NCBI GenBank assembly: GCA_004352715.1
Contig: SCFE01000001.1
Location: forward strand, 5,666,893 to 5,730,892
DNA from: Hofstenia miamia
Taxonomy: Eukaryota > Xenacoelomorpha > Acoela
DNA: 64,000 nucleotides
Direction: 5' to 3'
Every line of letters begins with the position of its first letter. Position 1 is the first letter of the stretch. Of the stretch, positions 24,383-36,257 are shown in pieces. The notes under the pieces were generated by a model, which saw only the letters and a list, made by a program, of their open reading frames with translations, ran no database searches and was not told the origin of the DNA. Position numbers and translations under genes: made by a program.

Positions 24383-27300
24383 NACAATAGTTTTGGACAT
24401 TTAAGGAACAAATTCTAATCAATTGAAATATGTATTTTTATTTTCTTGAAAAATAAAAATAGAAAAATTAAAATAAAGTAAAAGATTCAATTAACAGTGT
24501 GTTTTGAACATAAAAATTATTGAAAATATTTTTAATAAAATTTGTGTGAATATAAATTAATTTATTAATGACAGAATTTAGTATTGAGCGCAACATTGTT
24601 GGATCATATAGTTTCAACTAACTTAGATTAGAACATGGTCATCAAATGTTGTTAAATCCATTTGTATGTAGCAATATTACACCAATATCAAGATTCACTC
24701 AATTAAATGCGTACTTTTTTTTAACTTTGACAAACCCAAGTATTTATTCATCTACAATTTCTCACAATATTTTGAANGTATATATACATATAATTTATCA
24801 ATATTTTTAATGAAAAGTATAGATAATTTGTATAAAATAATTTTTATCAAGCATTCTCATGCGTGATAAACACCTGAAAATTATAATACACCTATCTTCT
24901 CACAAAGATTTTTCATGTAGATCAATACGTTTNTATGTAGCAATATTACACCAATATCAAGATTCACTCAATTAAATGCGTACTTTTTTTAACTTTGACA
25001 AACCCAAGTATTTATTCATCTACAATTTCTCACAATATTTTGAAGAATGGATAAAAACATTTCTCAATTGACTGAGTAGATCCTCTGTATTTCTGCAGCA
25101 GTTTTCATCATATTACAAATAAATTTTCAAAAGTGAAAAAAATTTCTGTCTTTGGGCTGGACATGCTACAATGAAATTAAATCAAAATTTCTTGAAATAT
25201 ATCAACAAAATGATTTTTTAAATGACTCTTATTTATAATTTCCATTTGTGTTAACATTGTTACTTTCCACACATTCCTTGCAACATGCTGCTGATTGTGG
25301 TTGTGACCTTGACTAGCAAATATATTTGTGAACATAACACGATCATCAAATATTTCTTCCCAAAACAACAAAAGTACTTCAATTATCCATGATAATTTCG
25401 ATATTAGAGTTATCATGAAATGCTTTGCCTCTTTTAGAGTGTGGTGGTAATACAGGCCGAGNATGTAGATCAATACGTTTCTTTGTTGGATAGTTATAAA
25501 TAAAAACTCATTTTTATCAGGATGATGTACCTTAATCTGGATTGACAGTTTCTTCAGTTGTTTCTGACCGTCAGCGTTATTCTTATTAGCAGCATCCAAA
25601 GCAAGTTCAAGTTCATGGATCTGGAGTTCAAGCTTCTTCTTGGTCTTAAGAAGATCTTGTTTATGTTTGGTCTCAGTTTCGAGTTGAAGTTGAAGAGTTG
25701 TAAGTTGCTTCATGAAACTGCGACTAAATACGGGAAATAAATTCCTGAAGATCATTGAAATCAAGTTGGGAAACACGGTTGTGCAAAAATACTACAAGCA
25801 GTCTGTGCAACTCTTACATTGTCTAATCATCAATATCCAAATACTACTGAACAATGATAATATATGAATTTTCACAAAACACAGTTTGCATTATAAATCA
25901 CACGTATAATGAATCCCCGTGCACATTTATTAACACTACACTGAAAAAATTCGTACCTTTAAACACTAAAAAATTCATTTTAAGACTTAGATTATATAAG
26001 AGAAACCACTTGATGTGATTTTAAAGTTTTGCAGCGATTTTGAAATACTAGCTCAGGGGAAAATGATATGCAAGAAACATAAAATTGTGAGATAATTTTT
26101 TATAATTACTTACTTTGCTGATTCAAGTTGTTCATTCTTAGCCTGAATATCTCTTTCGAATGCGGTCTTCATCTGCTGGAGTTCTAATTGAAGTTTGAGA
26201 ACCTAAATTGAGAAAAATTATATATTTTTTTATGAGTATACAATTTTCATTTGAAATTAATTAAACTTAAATTACCTTAGCGGTTTCAGCTGCTAGGTTA
26301 GCTTCTGCTTCGTCAAGAGCAGCACGCAAATCATCTCTTTCAACTTCAAGACGTCTTCTTATCTTTTCAATCTCATGAATATTCTTTCCACCAGCGGTCA
26401 GTTGATCTGTTAAGTCAGACACTTCGACTAAAATAACAAATGGTATTCAAATTGACATCACTTCATACAAGATAAAATATCACACATATATTCAAATGAA
26501 AAATTATTTTAAATCGTGTCACTATTTTAGAGCAGAAATTTGTCTAGAAGGTTGCTGTTAATTTGATTTTTCTTATTAATTCTGGTTCATATGATCTCCT
26601 TTTTTGCCTAAGTTTGCAAATGTTAAATCTATATGTTTTAAAAAGCAAAGAGGAAGATTTATTTGGCAGAGGAAGCTCGTCGTTGAAGCTTATTGATTTC
26701 CATAAAGAAGATTAGATTATCTAATTAACATGTTACTAATGAGAAATTATGAAAAAAGCATTGCATACCTTGCAGAAGCTTGTTATCCCTCTTAAGATTA
26801 CTAATGACAGTTTCCATTTCTTCATAACTACTCCTAATCCGGCTGATTTCATTTTTGTAGTTGTTGGCATCACGTTGTGCAACTTGAAGTTCACCGTGTA
26901 GCTCATCGATTCTCTGTTTGTATTGGGTGATCTCAATTTCCAATTTCTTATGAGCTTTATCAGCTGCATTATATTGATTTTGCCACTAAATCACAACATT
27001 TGTATCATAATGAAAAAGTATTTAGTTTAGTTTGATGATAATTGTTCTATAACAATGTCCAAGTTCGTTAAATGTCTGAAAATCTTTCATATTGGCACTT
27101 CATGGGAAACTGTTACCAGCTCAAAATTTTATATTATGTTAAGTTCCTTCAAGTTATTGTAAAAGTTCTTAAAAGTGTCACTATTATTCAGTTGATTTTC
27201 TTAAGGCCAATATTGGAACTATTCCCTTTAAATTAACAGGAAATTATTGAAGAGTGCTAGCCATTAAATATGAATTTGCTTGCAATGAATGTGTCAATGG

Positions 27301-30300
27301 AATGGAGAATTGATTTTGGAATCTGAAAACAAAGTTACTAAATCATATACTCAAATGCGATTCTTTAATGAACCAAACAGATTTTTTTGTAATTTTAGTG
27401 AAACTTCTAAAAAGTCTTTTAAGAACTTAAAAAATTTTAAGGCTTTAATTGAAAACATTTCCATGGGATTCTCTACTGTTTACTGTTGCCACTTGTTTCT
27501 ATTTTACATCAATGTATTTAGTGATATACATAATGTTGAAATGATGTTGACAAAATCCAGTTATTTGGAAATTTTAAAAATATATGTTGTAATAAGAATG
27601 TAGTGCATGTTAAACATAGCTGTTAAAATTGATATTTGATCAATTCGATTACATAATGATTAATTTCACATGTCAGTGAAAAGGTCAATAAAAGCACGGA
27701 GTATTTATAACAAGTAAATTTATCGCAAACTCAAAGCTTCCCGAATGAAATTTATTTTGTCTGGCCATTCCACGACTTATATGCAGGGACAAACTTTAGA
27801 TAATCGACCGCGATTACAAAGAAAAACGATCTGTAAATATACATTCTCAATGCCAACGGCCAAAGTTCATTGCAACATTTGGCTCAGAGGGCGGATTTGT
27901 TTGAAGGAATTTCCGTCATGGTTAAAATCCCCGGTCAATCAATCCTTGTTTACGTAAATCAATCTGTTTACTAAGTTACAACTTAGATAACAAATTTAAT
28001 TATATTAATGAGATGATTTTAAATTTGCATTTAAGCGGTTCTTAACTTATTATGAAATGTAAAGTTTAATAGTGTCTACATCAGAAGTATGTAGTTTAAC
28101 AAAAATTGTTGTCAGAAAAATAATTAAATATATTAAAACTCGCAAGTGATATATTAGGTAAGCATTTTATACTAGGTTGAACAAAACTGTCAAATATTTC
28201 GGACTACCTTTAATCTCCGAACAAAATCGCTCTTAAGTAACCTCTATAGCGGTTCACTGAACCTTTTTTGAAATCTAACAAAATATTTTTAAAAAGCTTG
28301 TTTTTTTGTCATTAATTGAAGATCAAATGTGGATAAATGGCCAAACTTTATTCCTTAACGTAATTTTTAAATTCTTAATACTTTATTCCTCTCAAAGTTA
28401 ATCTCATTTTACATATAAAACAATTTTTAGTTTGCTTTTCAATGATACCCAGATAAGTAATAAATTGTGTGTCTAGAAGACAGTTCAATCCATTTGGGTC
28501 GTTTTAATCAAATCGTTATAATAAATAATCTCCATATCGTATTTTTAGAATAATAGACCGAATCACCTAATAAAACTAGGCCCACTTTCAGCTCCATATT
28601 AAGTAGAAGCCATTTTTATGAAGTGACAAATTTCTTCAAAGTAAATTTTTGGTATCTTCAACATTAGCATGCATGTGGTGTGGGGTCATTGACATTTTGT
28701 AATAAATTAGAATATGTGGTGTTAAGACCAAAGATGGAATCACTATCCTGTAGGTAATCAATATTTTGTTATTAATTCCAATCATTTAAATTACATGGCC
28801 AATGATATTTGAATAAAGATTCATTCCAAAATTTAGAGCCAAACATTCGGGTTATTGTTTGGAATATTTGGTAAATAATATTTTTAAAAGAAATTATGAA
28901 TCGCTTACACGTTCAATTTCAAGTTCAGCATCATGAAGCTCTGCTGCATATTTACTTTTGCTTCTTTCCAAAATTGAAACTTTGCTTGAATAGGCTTCAA
29001 CTTGTTGTTCTAATTCACGGATTCTTACTGATAACTTCTTGCGTACTTCCTAAAATATAATTGATGACTTACTGCATCACAAAGATGATTGAGTACATTT
29101 AGTAAGATAAAGGTTTTAGTTAATAGCCATGTACAAAATCGTTTCATAAATTACCTCAATAGCATCAGCTCTTTCAATTTGCTCTCTTTCCAATTTAGAT
29201 CTGAGAGCAATTAGATCAGCATTAGCCTTCTGGAGTTGACGCTGATAATTAGCTGCAGAAGCATCTGCTTCTTCAAGCTGCTCCTTGAGTGAGTCGTTTT
29301 CAGTCATAATAGTTGTGAGTTGAATTTGGAGTTCGCTTCGTGACTAAATATACATCAATCATTGAAAGAATCAATTGCACCTTAAAATGGATTTTGCAAA
29401 AATGAACAAATGAATTGGACATAATTCCAAAAAGGACGTCAAGCTCTTACTTTTCCATCAGTTGAAGCGATGTGCTTGAGTTCGTCGTATTCAGATTGAA
29501 GAGTTTTGTTAGTTTTTTGGATGATTGTGATTTGGCTGACGTATTCTTCAATGCGTGTGTTACTTTCACTCAGTAGAACCTTCAAACGTGCTTTTTCGTT
29601 GTTCGACTCAATAAGAGAACGATTCAAAGTTGAAAGTTCCAATTTAAGTTCGCTCAATTGACCTTCCAGAGTTTGGACCATCTTATCACTAGATTGCTAA
29701 AAGTATCCCACAGTTAGAAATGCTAACGTACTGTACATGTACATTAGAAAAAAACGAACATTTGAGATTCTCAAGCAGAATTTTATTAACTATTTAGCTT
29801 ACTACGTATTATGCATAAATTATTCTCACAGTTCAAATTTTATTTAACATTACAACTGAAAGTAAAGAACTATATTAATTTACCTTCTGCGATATTAAGA
29901 GGTCATTTTGCTGTTCCAGGTCGTCAATTGTGAAGCGAAGGTCTTGTTTCTCCTTTTCGTATTTCGATTTTGCTTTAAGGAGCATGTCTACATGAGCTTG
30001 CAAGTCATTGATGGCATCTTGTTGTTTTCTACGAATAACTGTGACGTTTTCCTCATGCTCCATGCTAAGTGCTTCATAATCATGTCTTAGTTTAGCAAGC
30101 TCCTGTTCTCGTTTTCGATTAATTTCAATCTAAATATTTTCCAATGAGCAACCATTCTAACTACTTAAGAACAAGTAATACAAATATTGGTTCATTTACA
30201 GACATCTTAGATATATATTTTTTTCAAACTTCTATATGTTCAGCATTTTTTCACAAGTGCAATACATTTTTTTAACCGCGTGATTGTGTGCGTGTATATT

Positions 30301-31249
30301 GAAGTAATTTTTCTAAGATGTATATATTCATATACATGCATATACAGATATACAGATGTACAGTGATAATTTTTTGTTTGGCATTGTTTTATTAAGAATA
30401 CGAAATACCAGTTTAAATTATTTGAATTGAGCAATTGCTGAGTGATTACAATCAAATATGAAGATTTGGAAAATTATTTTGATATTGTGAATTTTGAAAA
30501 TTCTTCTATATCAAGTAGTAAGGATGAAATTTTGTAATTGTAATTCGTTGATTTCATATCTTTTAACTTTGACTTTGTCTACTATTTGCAGTAAATATCA
30601 TAGAAAACTATATAAGTTCACAATAAAAATTGAGACAATATATGCATTAAACAAAAAACTTACTTGGTTAGCTGTTGCAACACGCTGGACTTCCAACCGA
30701 TCAGTAAGCTCATCGATTTGTAAGTCGAATTCATGTGCTTGCTTTTCAGCCTAAATATATTAAGTTGAGATGAAAGTAGTTCTATAAAGCATTTTAGCTT
30801 GCAAAGTTGTAATTTCTGATTTTATATATCGATGAAATATCAATAAATGATATTTTTTTATTGAAGCTAAATTTCAACAAGATGAACGTTGGAGGAATTA
30901 TGTCTATATTAAAATATTATGAGATCGATACTTGATGAAAAAGCTATCAAAAAATCTCTGCGTTAATCTCAGTACCAAACAAATGCATTTTGCCTTGTAA
31001 GGCTTAAAATTTCAATTATTCCTTGAAATAGGTGTTTGCGCAGTAGGAACTTTAAATCTTTAAGGAATTTAAGCTGCCATCTTCTGCCTATTTTAAAAAT
31101 GCCATCCATTTTAACACAAGAAAAATTTTACCTTTTCTCTGTAGAGCCTTTGGTTTTCACATTCGTCCTCCAATTCTTCGATTCTTCTCTAAAATTATTC
31201 AATTAATGCAATATATATATATATATATATATATATTTATTTATTTATT

Positions 31250-31291
<42 letters not shown>

Positions 31292-34200
31292 ATCTTAAAT
31301 ATATTATTCACCTCAAATCATTAGTATTTATTGATTTGTATGTAGCGCCCATTTAATCATTTTGGTAATTTAATTGAGCTCGTTTTTACTGAAGGATCAA
31401 ATTTTGAAATTACTTTACAATTTACCACATAAATTGACTCAGAAAAAAATAAAACATTTTGAAAAAAAATTGGTACAATATGTAGACTAAAAGCATATTT
31501 TGAGGATGATATTAATTTCAGGAGTTTGTTCTTAGTTCAATAACAACAACAGGAATAATTGTAAAAAAGACTTAATGATAATAAATGTGGAAATATATGC
31601 ATAAACAATTGACCAGTTGCAATAAACAAGTTCTTGTACACCCCATGGTTTTGCAGACATTCATAAAATATTTACGTTAGTACTTCATTCTCAAAGTTAA
31701 ACTTTGATTTATTATATACACTAGATACACTATAAGTAAATAAAAAAGTTGAACTTCTTCTCCTACAATATGACACCCTAATCAATCAAAATTCATACGA
31801 GACATGAATATTATATAATTAATTGATGACATTTATAGTTTTTTTAATAAGATTTACTATCAAAACATAGATTCACAATAACTAGAATGATAATAAATTT
31901 GAATGAATTCCTGCATTTAATCATATAAGTCATTACCTCCAATTAATATATTGTTTTTGTTGAATATGGCAATTATTGAGGTTATTGTTTTATGGTATGT
32001 TAAGTTGACTATCTATGCCGCCTTAATTACAAAGTTGTATGATACACGTGTAGAACAATTATTAGGAAACACAAAAGATAATATTATTTAGTTAAATTTG
32101 TTCATGTTTTGTTCGTATATTTACAGGTCGTATACCAGTTAGAAAAAAATGTTCTAAATAATGGTTGACCCAAGAAGTTGTCCTTTTAACTCGTTCTAAG
32201 TGATGTAGAGAAATCCAAGCAGTCGGATATTTCTAGTCAGACCAACTCATTAGTGCAAAAAATTAAGTGGGTGGAATTGAAGCGATTTAATATTATCATC
32301 TCATAGTGAATTCTGAGAAATTGCAAGTGAAAATCTTATCTTAGTGAAAACTGGCCACAAATTTTTATTTCAGGCTGTAGCGTGTCCCTACTTTGCTCAT
32401 GTTATTAATTTCTAATATCAATTATATTATAATTGACGATGATTCTATATATATTCCAAAAATATAAGTTTTTCCGTATAAATTGCGAGTTGAATTTTTC
32501 AAATTCTATTTTGCCTTTGGCAAATATAGCATTGCTTTAATCTGGTTTCAGGTTTGTTTGAAAGTCTACCAATGCATTATTGAATGAGACGAATAATTGT
32601 GTTGCAACATCTTTATAGACGCGTTCACCTCTTAATGTTCAATGAATCGAATGTTGTTTAAAACCATTGAATATGGCAAACTTCTTATCAACTACGTTGC
32701 ATGTCTTCATTTTATCTAATTCCCTCAACAGGCCAGTGTGTGCAATGGGAAGGAAACCACGGTCGAATTAAGTTTTCCCAATATAATTTGACTTTGTAAA
32801 TACGAGCTCTATGCAAGCATTTGATAAGAGGCAGTTGTTTCCATTTTCAATCTACCATAAATTTCAACGCGAGACACACCTTCTTTTAAATCTGAAACTC
32901 GGTGTTCTAATTAACCACATGGGGTAATAAGTTACTTTATCAATGTCAAGAACGTAAACATTTGTAAATTAGAAACTAAGATATTATTTTCCTCCAAACC
33001 TAATTTTTCAGAAAATCCTATTTTTAAATATCTTAAGAATTTTTTATAATATAAATATGTATAAAATTATCCTTGACAATTAATAGAGCAAATATTTATA
33101 AAAATCTCTATTTATCTCTAATTAAGGTTTTGCAGTAAGCAATTTTGATATGGAAATCTAATATGGGAAAAGACCGTGAATTTTGAAATATATTGAATGT
33201 AGTAATTTTATTTTCATGAACATTTAAGCTCTCAAAGAATGTAAATTGATCGTAAGCATAGTAAAGAAACTAATAAATAAAAGGAAATCTTGAGATTCGA
33301 ATTAATATAAAGTATTACTAGATAATGGTATGCTATCAATGTCTCGTGTTGAGAGCAACTTAGTTTGGATTATGGAATGGGAGAAATTCCATCCAATCAC
33401 AGTGTGAACATGGGAGAATGTTTTGAACAGGAATTCCTAAATTTGCCCACTGACATTTTGGGAAGTCTAGAATTAGCACAAATCCAATTTATGGATAACA
33501 GTGATATTTCCAAAACACAATGACTTGTTAATAAAATGGTGTCAATTTGCAAATTGTTACGTTGTTTGTAACTGTAGGTTATCCATGTTACATCAGACTT
33601 GCCAACGAGCCGAGCTTCTAACGAGCCAAGCCGAGTCGAACCGAGCTTGAGCACTGCATAGGATATACAAGCCCAAAACGAGCCTTTCTTAAACCAAGCA
33701 GATTTTTCATATTTTTTCATTCAATATACATTTCTTATAGTCACATTTTTAAATGCTTATTAAATAAAAAATTCTGAGAGATCAAAATTTTTAAAAAATA
33801 TCGAGGTAAAACGAGCCTCATTGAATAGTTTTAAGTGTGACGACCCGAAAATATTCCAAAAATAAAACAAGCCGAGCCGAGCTTAAAAATTTCGGCTCGT
33901 TTCCAAGTCTATGTTCCATCATAATGTATTGCTACATTTACATGTATGCTTCCTCTAGTCAGGAAAAATCAAAGAGACACAAAAATTTTGCTTATCACAA
34001 AAAATTCTTAGTAAAAAGGAGGAATCATTTAATGATAAATCTACGTATTTTGGAGTAAGCACTATAATTTATTTGTTTCGAACAAAATTTAGTGAAAGTA
34101 TGAAATAAGATAAAAGTATAATGATTGTAGATATCGGAATGTAATATAAATTTGTGATTTTCCGAAAATGAAATCCGAAAAAGTCAGGAAGTTTATTTTT

Positions 34201-36051
34201 TCATTATTGAAATATCGTAATTTGCAATCGGAAAAAATATAGCTTTTTCAAAAGCCAGATCGTATTTCGATTTGATGTTACTCGCAAAGTAACACTATGA
34301 ATTTAAAATTTATTAGTGGAAAACTAACTTTGCTGTCTACTGAATTTATAAGTAAAATGTATAAGTAAAATTAATCTAAAACTTTCAAGACGTGAAGCAC
34401 TTTATTTTTGATAAAATTTAAATCTTATGAACAATAATCGAACATAAATTTTGGACTAAAAGTTGGTATTTTTAAAAACTCTTATCTTACAATTTAGGAA
34501 TAATTTGCTTATCTATACATTTCTGTGAAATACATTCTCGATATTAAATTTGGTACGGAATATAAAGTAACGATGTTTACATTTGTAGTAAACCTAAACT
34601 TTAACGCAAAAATATATTTGTTTCAAACTCTTACAATGTTGTATGTGAGCAGTTGTAATCCCAGAAATATAGCTGGAGCTGCAACAATAATTCTGGATTA
34701 TACATTTACCTTTTCTAAGACCTGTTTTACACCAATTTCAAGCATATTTATGGAGTACTATAAATGAGAAAATTGCTAAGCAGAATTGTTAAGTGTAGTT
34801 TGATTTGGAATTGTGGCCTAGAGAAAGATTTCGCTAATCTTGAGTTTCTACAAGTGTGTTTACAATGTTGGGAAATGCTAGATAATTATGAACCTAAAAA
34901 CCAGTTAACTTAAAAAAACTTGAAGGACAAACAAATGTTATGTTTTCAGCAATATAAATATATAGATCGCTCTCGGTTTTCAATTTAAAATATACTAACT
35001 ACTTGCCCCATTTGCCCCATAAATATGTTATGCTAATTTAAATTGAGTAAATATGGTTTGTGCTGACCAAACTCAAAATTGAGAGGGTGTGTCAGTCTGC
35101 TTAAGAACTACCTCGTATGCAGCTCAAAATTTTGAAGCCGACGCTGTTTTGAAATATCCCCTTTCAACTAAATGTATATTTTTTTCATTAAAAACGAATG
35201 CAGTTGAAAAGCCATCTAGCAGAGCTCTATATAAAAACTTATATACTAGTATTAAGTATATATCTACAATAAACTTTGAAGAAAACTAGGTAGAATATAT
35301 AACGTTTTAGTAATTGAAAGAAGTTAAGGTTAGGAAAACGTAACCCAATTTGAACAGTGTTTCAAATAACTTTGTAATCAAAAGTTTTGATTACTCTTTT
35401 GAAAATAAAAAATATTTGAAATATTTCGTATGAAGAGAATTTGAAATAGAAATTTCATGAAAGATGGACCCAATTGACACGTTGGTTTAAATTTCCAATA
35501 TCACAAGCGTGATTAAGTGTTAGCACTTACGTATGAAAGATTTATTTAATGAAAACGTAGTTGAGAAGAACTTCAATTTCGCGACTCCATGCTGATAATT
35601 TGGCGCTTTAGTCTAGACGTTCACTTTCATTAATACAAAATAGCTTAAAAGCTCATGTGATAATTCATTTCGGTCACAAAATAATGTACAATTCTTTATT
35701 TACGTCATACAATTGACGAAATGGTTTGACTTTTGTTTAATACAAATTTAAAAGTTTCAGCAGGGTGTGTCCAGGAATGAGCATTTTATCCAACTGCTCT
35801 ACGATGAATAGGCTCTTAATAAATTCTAAACCTCCAAGTATCTTCTAGAAAAAATAGCTTTTCTCTAATAACATTAAAAACTCATAAAATTAGCACTATG
35901 AGCTTAAATATTCACACAATTAAAATACCTTTGCTTTTTCTGTGGCCAGTTAGCATGATATTCGAAATCAATGTAATTACCAATTTCACTTACAAGCAGA
36001 TATGTTCATATAAGATGTACATTTATAAAATATATACATCTATACAATATT

Positions 36052-36092
<41 letters not shown>

Positions 36093-36218
36093 TATATATA
36101 TATAATGTATAGATATATATAGGCATATATTATTAATATTTTTGGATATAGCTATGTCAAAGTATCCATTGTATGAATGCATATATATGAACCAGCTGGT
36201 GATCTATGTTAGGTCTTG

Positions 36219-36257
<39 letters not shown>

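Noticed and set aside
23466-24624. 241-bp direct repeat suggesting a segmental duplication
   Set aside because: Both copies abut single-N contig joins and are identical, as expected for unmerged contig ends.
33837-34058. 73-codon plus-strand frame
   Set aside because: Overlaps the right end of the hAT MITE and has no coding character.
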